Shown piece by piece: positions 11,253 through 22,660 of a DNA stretch of 64,000 bases. The notes below the pieces were generated by a model. The model searched no databases. It had not been told where the DNA came from and saw only the letters and a program-made list of their open reading frames with translations. The DNA lies in NCBI GenBank assembly GCA_021613535.1, contig CP075493.1:4588001-4652000 (forward strand), given 5' to 3'. Source of the stretch: Adineta vaga (lineage: Eukaryota > Rotifera). Numbering within the stretch: position 1 is the stretch's first letter; the number at the start of each line of letters is the position of its first letter. The translations under genes and the position numbers were made by a program.

Positions 11253-13472
11253 ATGATTCATACGTTCTCAGTCAAATGCTGTCAACACAGTAAGTACAAC
11301 ATAAAAAAAGAGAGAAATGATGTAAATTTGCTCTGTATATTATTACGATTTTTTCTTCCTTTGATCTCGAGTTGTCCTGCAGATAAACGACAACATTCAC
11401 GAAATGTATTTATGATCAAGAATACATCGAAAAAGAATAATAGTCAAAAACGTGTCAAACTAGAACCAGAAGCAACAACAGTAAATGTGAACGAAAAATT
11501 ATTGCCAAGTGATCCATCCATGCCTTCATTAGAGTCTCAATCAATAGAAAATCATCAAAGGTGAGAGACAAGAAAAAAAAGTACATATCATATTTTTTCT
11601 CTCAGTTGTATGAATCACTTTCGGAAAAAAAAACAGTAAAGTGTACCTATATTTCTCACATATCATTTTCTAGTCGGATGTCGTTTCAATCAATTCGATT
11701 ATGGTTACGTTTATTTATTGTTAATGATCTTACTACAATTCTTGTTCTATTTATATGGTTATTAATTAATATTGCTCTTTTTTTGGGACAATTTTTTAAT
11801 TATCATCAATCTCGTTCATATTTTTATTTACGTGTATTAATATCCGATGGTTTAGGTATTGCTCGAGCATCTGCCTTATGTTTAAATTTTAATTGTTTTC
11901 TTATTCTTTTACCTGTTTGTCGAAATTTACTTTCACTTATTCGATATATTTTACCACGATGTATAACACAATCAGTTTTTCGTCGTTTGGCTATACGTCT
12001 ATTTGATCAACATATTGGCTTTCATCGTTGTGTTGGTTATGCGATTTGTTTCTGGTCTTTGTTACATGTTGGAGCACATGTGTATAATTATGAACGTTTA
12101 ATCGATGTACATAATGATTATCAATCACTTTCATCCGTTCTAAATTTGTTATATTTAAAATCATCAGAATCTCAAGTGAATCCATTTGATAGAGTTAATC
12201 CAAATGGACTAAGTGTTGGAGCAATGTTAAGTACAACACCAGGTGTGACAGGAGTGATTCTTTGTGTTTGCTTATTGGTAATATTAAGTTCATCAACTGT
12301 ACTTATTCGTCGATCATTTTATGAAATATTTTGGTTTGTTCATCATCTTTTTATTATCTTTTTTATTTGTTTAATTATTCATGGTTTACAAGGTTTAGTT
12401 AAATCACAAACAAATCTTAATGAACATAATCCGGATATATGTGCTTCAATTTATCGTGAATGGGGTATAAATCAACAATGTCTTATCTATCCACGATTTT
12501 CAGGTTCACAAGCAACAAGTTGGATGTGGTTATGTGCACCATTAAGTCTCTATACTCTCGAACGTATTCTTCGATTTCTACGAAGTTTACAACATATAGA
12601 AATTTTAAATATCATTCGACATGAATCAAATGTTATTGAAATACGTTTTCGAAAGAAATTCATGAGTATTCCACAACCTGGTCAATATATTTATTTAAAA
12701 TGTTTTTCTATTGCTAAATTTGAATGGCATCCATTTACAGTTACTTCAGCACCAGAAGAAGAGTTTGTTAGTGTACATATACGAACAATTGGTAATTGGA
12801 CGAAGAGTTTAGCTGAAAATCTTCAAATGTATCCACAGGATATTCCACGATTAGCTGTAGATGGTCCATATGGAAGTCCAGCAGATGATGTTTTTAATTA
12901 TGATGGTGTTGTACTTGTAGGTGCAGGGATTGGAGGTAAAAATTAATAAGAATTATTTGATTTGATATTCAAAATTATCTTGTATTATTTTAGTAACACC
13001 CTATGCAGCCATATTGAAACATATTCGTTCCTCTCAATCAAGTCATGCTCGCCTTCGTCGAGTTTATTTCTATTGGATATGTAATACAACATCATGTTAT
13101 GAATGGTTTGCTGAAATGCTTCAAGAATTAGAACGTGATCTTCGTGATCGACGAAATTTTTTAACTTATAATATTTATCTTACACAATGGTCTATGGGAC
13201 AAATGCGAGCTGTTATTCAAAATAATACTGATGACAGAGATATTTGGACTGGCTTGGAAAGTAAAACACATTATGGTCGACCAAATTTTGATGTTGATTT
13301 TCAAGGAATTATAAATGAAGATTGGCAAATGGCTGAAAAACGAGATATAGGAGTGTTCGTATGTGGACCAACACCATTAGTGAAACAATTACAACGTTTA
13401 TGTATTAAAATAAACGATCAACATTCATCAACAAATAAAGTTCAATTTTATTTAAATAAAGAAAATTTTTAA
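11253..13472 (+). CDS. NADPH oxidase, NOX2-type catalytic subunit
   Basis: Moves electrons from NADPH through FAD and two haems across a membrane to oxygen, making superoxide. Exons: 11253-11289, 11383-11560, 11674-12935 and 12994-13472, giving 651 aa. A shorter start at 11412 is also possible. The ferric-reductase core has the four haem histidines at the expected spacing: FH...LLH, 14 residues apart in TM3, and HHLFIIFFICLIIHG in TM5. The dehydrogenase half has the FAD motif HPFTVTSAPEE, the pyrophosphate motif LAVDGPYGS, the NADPH motif GAGIGVTPYAAILK (split by the last intron), FVCGPTPL with the catalytic-site Cys, and the C-terminal NKENF ending typical of NOX1-4. No EF-hands or peroxidase domain are present, so it is not NOX5 or DUOX. 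The first 70 residues are basic and unlike vertebrate NOX2. Confidence 0.93.
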
Positions 13473-13793
13473 AACGTTTTTGTTTTTTATTTTTAATAAA
13501 AAAAAACATTATTTTATTGTTGAAAGAAGACTTTTTTTTTCTTTCAAACGATGAACGAAGCTTGCACCGCTCCAGGTGAATCTTGTCTAAAGAAAAGAAA
13601 AAGTGAACGATATGTCTGTTAGCACTTGTCATATGCTAAACATCCAAGTACTACTAGAATGATTAAGTGACTGGAATACACTTGAAACAATTTTCTTAAT
13701 TAAAATTTACATCTAAAAAAATCACAACTCAGAACGAGATTCTTGTAACTACCTAGTGAATAGTTTTCATTTTGTCTATACAAATTTACTTAG
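13473..13793. other. Intergenic; NOX polyadenylation region
   Basis: An AATAAA at 13495-13500, 23 bp after the NOX stop, is a plausible polyadenylation signal and is followed by an A run. Nothing else is recognisable before the next receptor gene. Confidence 0.5.
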
Positions 13794-14918
13794 ATGAATA
13801 CTCAAGATAATGTAACTGAGACTGCAGTTGCATCAAATTTGGAACGTCATATTAAGTTTTATGTTTTGCTTATTTTACATATTCCATCACTTTGTTGTTC
13901 ATTTTTTCTGTAAGTAAACTTGTTGACGATAAAATCTAAAAGTCATAAATAATTGATTGATTCTAGTTTATACCATTTTAAATGGAAACGATTAGTTAGT
14001 CAGATCTTCGGTTTTCTTTTGATTATTAATTCCTTAATTATTCTCAGTGAATTACCATTTACACTCTTTCAATTGTATACAGGTCATTCTTTCAGTGTAG
14101 ATCTATGTTCACTATGGATTATAATTAACTATTCCTTATTTGTTTTAAGTATTTATGTAACAACATGGGCATCATTTGAACGTTATTTATTTATCTTTTA
14201 TGAACCGTTCATTAGTCGACATGGAATTCTATTACATTATACTCCGCTGGTACTTTTTAGTACATATACTCCGACATTTTATACCAGTATGGTGATATTT
14301 TATCCATGTCAACAAGCGTTTACTGATTACATTTATATTTGCGGTGGTCCATGCTATCTTTTCAATAATGTTTCATTTCTTTTGGATTGGAATATCAATG
14401 TAAATTTGATTGTAATAATCACTTGTATTATAAATATTGTAATAATTTTGAGAAATATTATTCAACGAGAGCGAATGAAAAAATCGATTATTACTGCAGG
14501 AAACAGACAACAATGGGTAGATTTTCTTTTTAAAAACGAAAGATTCATTTCTTTTTCTTCGTTTATTTAGCATCGTACAATAAAATTGAGTTGTCAACTA
14601 TTCGCACTATCATCGCTTTGTGGAATTGGTTGGATTCCATATGGAATCGTCTCTACAATACAAATATTATATAATACACCAACAATAACTTATATTCTTT
14701 CGAGATTTATCATTTATTTGCCTTATGCTCAAACACTGTTTTTACCTTATACTTGTATCTTGTTTATGCCAGATATGAAACGAAAAATTACAACAATATG
14801 GAAAGAATCAAATTGTTTTAAAATAAAATATCATCAAAATCGAGTACATGTTGATCTTATCAAACAAAATATTACATTGGGACGAATTAAAACACACTTG
14901 AATCAAAGAACGCTTTGA
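13794..14918 (+). CDS. Rhodopsin-like 7TM receptor, three exons
   Basis: Exons: 13794-13909, 13967-14516 and 14571-14918, all in phase, giving 337 aa. The N-terminus is extracellular and has an N-glycosylation site (NVTE). TM1 is split by the first intron. TM3 ends in WASFERYLFIF, where ERY stands for the DRY motif. A Cys before TM3 (SVDLCSLW) and two in loop 2 (CQQAF, ICGGPC) can form the class A disulphide. TM6 carries GIGWIPYG and TM7 YAQTLFLPYTCILF, with PY-type spacing. It belongs to the same broad bdelloid receptor expansion as the gene at 2.9 kb but differs in gene structure. Ligand unknown. Confidence 0.8.
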
Positions 14919-15543
14919 AACATAAACTACTTATTTTACTTTCTTATTTAAATGACATTTGTTTTTGAAGAAAAAAAATCCTCGAGTATCGATTTACTCC
15001 CGGATTTATGAAACCGAAATTTCATGTCCAAATGCTTCAAGCTCATTTGGTTTGAATCTTTGATATATAACCCGAGAGTGTGGCCCGAAAATACTGTACG
15101 TATGCGATTTTCTGTTCTGTAAATTGCAAAACTTCTCGAGTTTAAAAAACGTACGAAATCCAATCGAAATGAATATTGTTCTTTCTTTCTTTCTTTTTAA
15201 TTCATTGCACAATAAATAGCAGAAAACATCTAGTATCATCATAGTTTTTGTATTATATTACATTTATTTGAAAATAGTAAATACAAAGGCAAGAATAACT
15301 TGGTAGCAGTTATTTCCGATATTTGTTTTATCAGCGTTGATTAATTTGAAAAATATCAACTTAGACACGCTTCACTTGGCATACTATCAAGAACATTTTT
15401 TCACAAATCTTTTTAAGAAACAAACTCTGCTTGTACCTATCAATTTAGTATATAGAACTATATAGTCACATTCATTCTTTCTTAATCGAAATAATTTCAT
15501 TAACTAAATCTATGTCATCAGCATCATCATTATCATTCGTTCA
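14919..15543. other. Intergenic
   Basis: No gene seen. Two overlapping antisense ORFs (14948-15163, 15006-15242) have no recognisable composition or domain. A TTTC run lies at about 15180-15197. Confidence 0.4.
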
Positions 15544-15819
15544 ATTGGATTAAATTTCAATATAATTATCTTTAGTCGATATACTCATCGTTATAATTCC
15601 TGTAAACTTTATCTTTTAGCAACATCATGTTGTGCATTGATTGGTTTACATGTTACCATCATTCCGATGATCTACGAAGTAAAATATACAAATTTATTAA
15701 TAATATGTCCGTATTATTGTAAAATTACTTTCTATTTACGTCATCGATTCAATCAAATGATGCGAATATATATCGATATCACATTAATTTCGATTAGAAT
15801 TCAAGGAGTTGATTGTTAG
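15544..15819 (+). pseudogene. Remnant of a 7TM receptor (TM1-TM3 region)
   Basis: One frame reads on from 15544 with no start codon. It resembles the N-terminal third of bdelloid FMRFamide-receptor-like 7TM proteins: NIIIFSRYTHRYNSCKLYLL (end of TM1 and loop 1), a TM2-like ATSCCALIGLHVTIIPMIY, and CKITFYLRHRFNQMMRIYI (Cys and start of TM3). The frame then ends in a stop at 15817-15819, where TM3 should continue, and no TM4-TM7 sequence follows. TM1 itself is missing upstream. I therefore call it a truncated copy, not a gene with unseen exons. No intact receptor of this exact type is in the window to compare it with. Confidence 0.6.
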
Positions 15820-16959
15820 ATGATATACACGCATCAATGGTCAGTCATCATGAGTTTTCGATATAATTTAATTCTTTTGCATACTTTTTAAGAATATATC
15901 TTATCTTCATCTTGTTATGTCAGTCATTGTAGTGAAATAGAGCGTTCATGCAGATTGATATTGCTTGAGGTCGTTTCAAATATTAGACGTGTTTTATCTG
16001 GTTGGATAGTTTGACAAAAGAATGCATTGTTAATTTCGTTGATATAGATATCTTTTATGTGAAAGTGACGATTGTTTTTCATTTGATATTCATTTAACAA
16101 TGTTGAAAACGTTGCGGAACGATCACTTGTGTCATACTTGATTTAGTTAAAACATCTATTGTCAACATTCTTGTTTATTCCTACCTTCGAATCATGTGAA
16201 TATATAGTTTAATTGAAATAAATTAGATGACAAAAACTAGTATGTTAAATCTATTCTCTTATTCAATATCAAACATAATCAGAAGAAACAAATCCTGCAG
16301 TAGACGAGTCTATACAGTTCATTTCATGAACTCGATGATACTCTATTACATCAGTTGTTCTCAATGAGTCGACCTATTCTCCACCTATGATTGATAATTC
16401 AGTGAAAAACTCATAAACAGTGTCAATATTTCATTTGCATTCATGACACAAACACCCACACCCAAAGCAAATGTACCACTCATTCACAAAACGATCACGA
16501 TATCATGGAAGACTCTTTTAATCGAATTTCACCATACAAGTTATGCTATATTACTCATATGTCGTATACTGCAATACTGTTGAGAAAAGAAAACAATTTT
16601 CAATTTATGATGATGTAATGAATCTTTTTTTTTCCGTATATTTCATAAAAGTATGTTAATTAGTTTTCCACATTAAGATAGTTTCATTTAATTAACTGAA
16701 ATTTATAAATCTATAACCAGAATAATTTGAAAACTGTTTTTTTTCTTTCGTTCGTAATTGATCAGTATCATTTTCAGTATGTTTTTGTCTATGTTATGTG
16801 TAACATATTCAAACACATGTTAGTTATACTTCTTGCTTATATATTGTAGACCGATATTGATTGGGTGCATACGTGCCTCATGCTGTGCATTGATGCATAA
16901 CTAAGAAAACAAACGAAGTTTATAAAAAAAAAACACATAATTATTCAATAGTTGCAAAT
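15820..16959. other. Long intergenic stretch
   Basis: I searched this 1.1 kb on both strands for the missing TM4-TM7 part of the preceding receptor remnant and did not see it. It is AT-rich, with a short CACCCACACCC-like patch near 16450-16463, and no ORF, repeat or RNA gene that I can support. Confidence 0.4.
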
Positions 16960-17416
16960 ATGTACAATATGAATCTTTTTGGACAGATCCCTCAGAGTAA
17001 TTATGATTTTGTACTTCCACAAAATGGAAGTCTCTATGTGGAATTAGTTGATAATATGAGTCAATGTAAGCAATTTTAAGATTATGATTGAAGATATCTA
17101 TTTGTTTATTTCTTTGCTAGATCATCATGCTTTATATAATCCATTACCTGCGAGTGGCGTAGATCTTGGTTATGCAAATATGTCTGCACCTCAACAGTTT
17201 TATGGAAATATGAATGCACCTCAACAGTTTTATGGAAATATGAATGCACCTCAACAACCTTATGAAAATCCACGCGTCTCATTTGGTACAATGCGTTTCG
17301 GTCCATCCTATACTATTATAGGACCGCATCCACCAGAAATTCCACCTGGTGCTGGCATATATGATCCTAATTTAGTTGTACCTGGTGCACCTAGTTTTCA
17401 TATTGGAATCTATTAA
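16960..17416 (+). CDS. Small Pro/Gln/Tyr-rich repeat protein
   Basis: Two exons (16960-17065, 17121-17416), phase-consistent, giving 133 aa. No signal peptide. The middle has 2.5 copies of a ten-residue unit, APQQFYGNMN, encoded by a 30-bp tandem repeat. The C-terminal third is Pro/Gly-rich (GPHPPEIPPGAGIYDP, VVPGAPSF). The PPGAxxxDP-like tail faintly recalls the C-terminal tail of the proteasome regulator PI31, but the globular PI31 domain is absent, so this is only a resemblance. It is likely disordered. Function unknown. Confidence 0.6.
17171..17269 (+). repeat. 30-bp in-frame tandem repeat
   Basis: Unit gcacctcaacagttttatgg plus ten further bases. Two units (17186-17215, 17216-17245) are identical, and a third partial, diverged unit runs to 17269. 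A decayed half unit precedes them. All units stay in frame with the host ORF, so copy number can vary without breaking it. Confidence 0.85.
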
Positions 17417-17948
17417 ATCCAGGAAACTAAACTTTTCGTCGTTTTGTTTTTTTGTAATTTACAACAGATGAACAATGATAAACTTGAAAGTCATGAATAT
17501 TCTTACAATATATGAATCGAATGAAACTTTCTTCTGATTTGTATTGAAAAAAAAAAGTTGGAAGTCATGTGATACGCATGAGGATTAATATAAAAGTAGT
17601 GGTGTTTCATTGGCGATAACCTGGGTTACAAATTATCTCCCACCTACTCTATACCTCTTACGAAAACTCATGAGTTTCGGACCTCCAATTTTCTATTTTT
17701 TCTTTTCATCCATTTAAATTGAGTGATGGTTGAAATGGTGCAATACCAAACATTGAAGTCTTTCCTTGCATTGAAGAAACTATATATGATGAAGTTTTTC
17801 CTCATGTCAATATACAATAACGCAAAAGAAAGAGAAAAAAAGAAGTGTCCGCTGTTAGTTTTGAACCCTTGTAGATTGTTTTGTTAGAAAATAAACAAAT
17901 GTTGATAACTATTGACAGTTTATTTAGAATTTTTCAATTGTATTTCGA
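17417..17948. other. Intergenic, convergent 3' ends
   Basis: Separates the repeat protein (plus) from the pentapeptide-repeat protein (minus). No ORF, repeat or RNA gene recognised. Confidence 0.4.
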
Positions 17949-19412
17949 TTAGTTAACAGTATGACCTGCATGTTCAATTGATCCATGGATATTATCAATT
18001 TTCGTTGCACCTATAACTTTTACAGTGATTTCAATAGATCGTGCTTCACGATCACATGGTAAAAAGCCTAACGCCTTTATATAATCACCATTGATTTCGA
18101 ATTTCGATAGTACTTGTATTTCTAAATGAATCGAAGAGAAAAACAACCTATGAGTATTTTAATCGCTAGATTGCTATTATATTTATACATACCATTTCGA
18201 AGTTCGTAATCTATACTATCTAATACTTTTACAGATATTCTCACTTTTGCTGATTCTGGTGTGGCTTCTAACGATAAAACAAAATGAACACCTCCTTGTC
18301 GTATCATATTTGAATATTTTATTACATCAATACGTTGCCACATAGTCAACTGTGTACCATTACCACGCACTTCAAATGACCATTCGCCGTATGTTTCATT
18401 AGTTTTATTCGTATTTCGTATAGCAGTGATATTTGTTCGACTTGTTAATTGCCATCCATATGTTGAACCAAGTTCTGCATCACCATTAACGATAATATTT
18501 GGAGCTCGACCAAGTGTTTTTCCATCAGGAAGAATAGCATCAGCTAAAGTCAAAATTTCTTCATTGATTTGTTTATTCGACAAATCACAATCAGTCAGAT
18601 TAGCAAATGAAAAATCAACGAAACGAAGATAAGCTTCGGAGAATTTTGTATTATGCAAATTAGCTGATACAAATTCAGCAGATAAGAGTGATGCGCCTAA
18701 AACAAATTCATATAATATCTAAGTCAAACATCATTGACATGAAGAACTCACCTGCAAATGAAGCATTATTCATTTGTGTAAAACGAAAATCTGCAAAACG
18801 TAATTCTCGATTTCTAAAGGATGCATTGACTAATGATGTACCTGGTAATGCTAAATGTAATAGATAGGAACGAAAACGCCAGTCTTGTTCAACATCTAAA
18901 TTGATTCCATCTAAATTAGCACCTTCTAAACTAATCGGATCATTTCCTCTACTCAATAAACCCGAATGAAATAAAAATAAAACGATAGCGGCTTTCCTAT
19001 TTGCATCTAGTTGTCGAAGAACAGTTAATGTTTGTGGTCGAATAATATATTCTCGAACAATACGTGTTAATGTAAAATTGAACGATAATAATAACTGAGA
19101 TATCTCACGTATATAATCATCAAGTAAAGTATCTTGTCGTAATTGATCAGCTATTGTTTGTTCTTGTTGACGTTGTCGACTACTTAAATCACGATCTTGT
19201 TCTCGAGTTTTATTTGATAAGAATAAATCTTGTTCACGTTGCTTTTGAGCAAGATCAATATCATTTTCACGATTCGCTTTATTCAATTCATTCTGTTGAA
19301 TTGTTATGAAAATGGTAGCTACTGCAATTACTAATGGAATGACTATTGCAGAAATAATCTGGAATAGTTTTTCACCATTTAAACGATTATTAGAAGAATT
19401 TGGTTTCACCAT
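17949..19412 (-). CDS. Membrane-anchored pentapeptide-repeat protein
   Basis: Exons 19412-18752, 18696-18193 and 18121-17949 join in phase to 445 aa. After a short polar N-terminus there is one transmembrane helix (about residues 17-38, IISAIVIPLVIAVATIFITI). A strongly charged Gln/Glu/Arg/Asp segment follows (about 39-95, with NKANRENDID and REQDRDLSSRQRQQEQ), likely a coiled coil. Residues of about 170-275 carry degenerate A(N/D)LxX-type pentapeptides (SLEGANLDGINLDV, ELRFADFRFTQMNNASF, ANLTDCDLSN), which fold as a quadrilateral beta helix. The last 160 residues contain NIIVNGDAELGSTYGWQL, a pattern seen at the start of carbohydrate-binding-like jelly rolls. No enzymatic motif. Such TM-coil-pentapeptide proteins are familiar from bdelloids and cyanobacteria; role unknown. 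Confidence 0.78.
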
Positions 19413-20297
19413 TCGATTCCTTTTTTTTGTTATTAAAATATTTGATTATTGTATCGAACGATCATGTTCTTAGTTAAAATATATCATTCGATGTCATCGT
19501 CATAAGTAATATAATATTCTCATTTTGTTTGTCTATTGCGAAAGAAATAACTAATCTACATACAAAAACTTGACATATATTTTCGTTCTTGCCACTGGTT
19601 TGTTGTACGCAGCCATGGCAAAGGTATACATACATCTTTTTGAGTTGCTCTTTGAATAGTAGTACCCTGATATTTCACGTCACATTGCCTCTACAGCAAG
19701 TAATGAACAATAAAAGATATGTGCGACTATGAAACACAATTTAATAAAAAGAGATTCGATTTCAAACTAGACTTTGATGGAATACCATCTAAATACTCCT
19801 ACACTGTTCCATGATAATCAGATATACTGATTATAGAATAACTCCATCATTTCAGACTTACGCAAAGGTTACACATAGAATTCTTTAGATCTAATTGAAT
19901 CAATTCATCGGCCAATTATCTTATATCTTTTTGAGCAATGAAGAATATCGATATTCATAAGTATGACGAAAAAAAAAACATTTTCTTTCGTTTTATATTA
20001 ATGATTTACATGATGACACTTTCAATCTCAATAAAGAATAACTAGAAAAATGTATTGATTATGTACATAACCAAATATTCTTTTCTATTGGAACGAAAAT
20101 TGCAATTGTATGTTTTTGCTACACAAACAAGCAATCATTCACAACTATTTCTTGTCTTCTGCACCGCACGCCATCAAGAAATACCAACGTTTGCTTTTCA
20201 TATAGGTAATCACATGCAAATTTCTTTTTGTTGACGACAAAAAAAGAAAGAGACGAAAGTAAAAAATAGAAATTTTTTAGAAGATAATTCGTCGAGG
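19413..20297. other. Divergent intergenic spacer
   Basis: Lies between the 5' ends of the pentapeptide gene (minus) and the 88-aa orphan (plus). It contains a poly-A stretch at about 19970-19978. An antisense ORF at 20119-20307 overlaps the orphan's ATG and is not supported. Confidence 0.4.
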
Positions 20298-20564
20298 ATG
20301 ATCCCACCGATCTTGCAAAAGCTTCTTCCGGTTTTAAGCTTTGTCATTGCATCAGCAGCATTGGGTTTTCAAGTGACTGTTCTCTATCCATGGCATCATC
20401 AATTAGAAAAAGATTTTAGTGGTTTATCAAATCAACAGAAAACCAAATTACATGAATATCATGAAGTGAGAATGCAAAATATCAAGAATATTGAGATGTA
20501 TTTGAGTAAACTCAATTTGGAACAGTATGAAAACGAAGTAGATAGTCGAGAAGGTAAAATGTAG
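20298..20564 (+). CDS. 88-aa single-pass membrane protein, copy A
   Basis: Intronless, no recognised family. One hydrophobic segment at about residues 8-30 (KLLPVLSFVIASAALGFQVT) is followed by VLYPWHHQLEKDF and a charged helical tail rich in Gln, Lys and Glu (HEYHEVRMQNIKNIEMYLSK). The absence of a cleavable signal, the short N-terminus and the charged helix resemble small mitochondrial inner-membrane assembly proteins, but that is inference. A second intact copy lies at 28241-28507 in the same orientation. Many of the differences between the copies are synonymous, which argues that both are, or were until recently, under selection. Confidence 0.7.
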   Translation: MIPPILQKLLPVLSFVIASAALGFQVTVLYPWHHQLEKDFSGLSNQQKTKLHEYHEVRMQNIKNIEMYLSKLNLEQYENEVDSREGKM

Positions 20565-20992
20565 AGAGACTATGTCAGCAATATTATTGTTTGATGGTAA
20601 TCTTTTTTTTTTAAATAAAAGCATATTAACAATGAATGAGATAATGAACATTGCATTGATTCAGACTTTAAAGTAAATGGTATAACTATGCGTCAGATAT
20701 TTCTATTCAAGGTCAATCGAATATTTAGTATACAATTACTTGTTTATGTTCTATTCAAAATCGATAGAATTTATATATAGTTGACCTTGTATGACATGAA
20801 AACACAATTATTTTCTCCTTAGAAATTAAAATCTGAAGAGAAAAATATTATTTGCTAGAATAAAAATAAAAATACATAAGAGAGAGAGATGGTGGGTAGA
20901 TAACTACTGAATGTGTCAAATTTTTGCAGTCTTTGATTGAATGAATTGATTGAAGATATAGTACATCGACATGATCAACATACTAATCTCAA
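20565..20992. other. Intergenic, convergent 3' ends
   Basis: Between the 88-aa orphan (plus) and the first potato-inhibitor-I gene (minus). No ORF or repeat of note, apart from an AGAGAGAGA patch near 20880. Confidence 0.4.
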
Positions 20993-21257
20993 TTAATCTC
21001 GACGTTTATAACTGGGTGCTTTTGTTACTATATCATTACCATCTGTGACGCACACGACACGATATGGATCATACATTCGATTTTCTATACCATTTGGTGC
21101 ATTGTAAGGATTTAAATCTATCGAAAAAGAATCGAAATCAAATGATAACTACGACTTTCTTGTAATTATTCTTACTGTTATCATATTGGCGAATAGCTGT
21201 CGATGCTTCTTCAAATGTTTTTCCAACTAATTCAGGCCATTCTTTGTTTCCCGACAT
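20993..21257 (-). CDS. Potato inhibitor I family protease inhibitor, copy 1
   Basis: Exons 21257-21176 and 21117-20993 join in phase to 68 aa, the usual size for this family (eglin c, CI-2). The family signature KEWPELVGKTFEEA sits at residues 5-18. It is followed by an amphipathic helix (TAIRQYD), a binding-loop region (NAPNGIENRMYD) and the core strand RVVCVTDGNDIV. In eglin/CI-2 the reactive bond precedes the conserved acidic residue of this region, which places the likely P1 around Ile-Glu or Met-Tyr. I cannot fix it without alignment. No signal peptide, so an intracellular serine-protease inhibitor is likely. The neighbour at 21.7-21.9 kb is a paralogue with its intron at the corresponding position. 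Confidence 0.8.
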
Positions 21258-21664
21258 TATTTTATGTTAATAAAAGAAAATGCTCGTATTTGTTGTACGC
21301 TTTAATAAAAACTTTCACTATTTTATGTCTACGTGTCCTTGTTCTATGCAATGCTTTATATTTAATAGTATTAGTCTGATTTTTTTTTCTTCTTTTCTCT
21401 TTGAAAAATGAAGAGGCGAGAAAGAGAAAAGAAATAAATACTTGATATATCCCTATCGTTCGTTTACGAATAGAAAAACAAAACTGTCAACATAGAGAAA
21501 GAATGTAAAAGTTAACTTCTTGAAAATGTATGCATTTATCTGCATATTCAAACTTTGCATGTATATTTACTTTAAAAATATAAGTAGAAGATAATTTATC
21601 AAAACAAATATGAATTAGTAATTGAAAAGTATCTTTAAATTCTGTGTTTGGAAATAAATTTGCT
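21258..21664. other. Spacer between tandem inhibitor genes
   Basis: Promoter side of copy 1 and 3' side of copy 2. AT-rich, with a purine-rich patch at about 21400-21435. No gene seen. Confidence 0.4.
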
Positions 21665-21920
21665 TTAATGATATCTATATTGTGGTGGAATAGTTACAAC
21701 ATCAGCTTCATTTGTTATGCATACAACACGTTTCGGATCGAACATTCGATTTTCCATACCATTTCTTGCATTGTAAGGATGTAGACCTATGAATACAGTA
21801 GAAAAAAAAGAAGCTTTCAATTCAATAATAATTTTTACTATGATCAAATGCAAGAATTGCATAGGATGCTTCGGCAAATGTTCGTCCAACTAATTCTGGC
21901 CATACTTTATTTCCGGACAT
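21665..21920 (-). CDS. Potato inhibitor I family protease inhibitor, copy 2
   Basis: Exons 21920-21839 and 21786-21665, giving 67 aa. The architecture and intron position match copy 1: MSGNKVWPELVGRTFAEA, then the loop region NARNGMENRMFD and strand RVVCITNEADVV. The exposed loop differs (GMENRMFD against GIENRMYD), as does the tail (TIPPQYRYH against TKAPSYKRRD). The two copies may therefore inhibit different proteases. First exons are exactly equal in length (82 nt), as expected for a local duplication. Confidence 0.8.
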
Positions 21921-22417
21921 TATTTCAAGTGTATAGTTAAGAAAAACAAGGTAAACGTTGATATAATATGATACTTTTCAAATGTATTTTTGTCGTATGT
22001 AATCGATATAGAGTCACATGCGTTCTTCGTATTCGAAAAAGTAAAGAAAAGAATAAATATTAACATCCTCTCGTTTGACTTGTCTAACCATTACTCTACC
22101 AACAAAAAGTGTAGGATCAACTTGTTGTTTTTTAATCTAAGTATCGTTTATGTATCGAATAGATGGGTAATCATATATTTACCTCTCATGGTGACTCACG
22201 GAACGTCAGAAAAACGAAAAGAAATCATTCATCATGTGATATATCTAAGAAAATATTTATCATAAATAATCTGATCAGACATTGAAGGATATTTACAATC
22301 TTTTCGAGTTAATTTTATTCAAAAATAAATGAGAAAATGTAAACTTTTTATATCAAAGTTATTTTCCAGTATTCACCACTATATTTTGCATACGTGAATT
22401 CGTTTCTACATGCAACA
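21921..22417. other. Intergenic
   Basis: Upstream of inhibitor copy 2 and downstream of the TIR fragment. A 91-codon ORF at 21990-22265 (plus) has no recognisable domain and biased composition. Confidence 0.4.
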
Positions 22418-22660
22418 CTATCTTGATACTTTAGGTGTTAGAAAGCAGCATATGACTGCAGCATTTTCTACACTTTCTGTCACACTAGAAAGATAGAGCA
22501 CATTAAATCATTTCTATAGTTCAATTTACCTTATGCTTAGATGACCTTTCATTTCACCCTGTGTGTCGATCCATAATGGAATATCATGTGGACGAAGACA
22601 TCGATAAACAGCAGGTACAATTGCTTGACTATTCCATTGATATGATAACATAACATGACT
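22418..22660 (-). pseudogene. Truncated TIR-domain fragment
   Basis: Two exon-like blocks (22660-22530 and 22484-22418) with good GT...AG boundaries read as a TIR domain start. HVMLSYQWNSQ covers strand A and box 1. IPLWIDTQGEMKGHL is box 2, where the family usually has WMD. VTESVENAAVICCFLTP is helix C and strand D. The frame then meets TAG at 22418-22420, where the next conserved Ser and Cys positions would fall. No start codon or upstream exon is visible before 22660. Only about half the domain remains, so NADase or signalling activity is unlikely. It could be a decayed member of the TIR family expanded in bdelloids. Confidence 0.6.

Noticed and set aside
16960-17416. Proteasome inhibitor PI31
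   Set aside because: Only a PPGAxxxDP-like tail is shared; the globular domain is missing and the tail is low in complexity.
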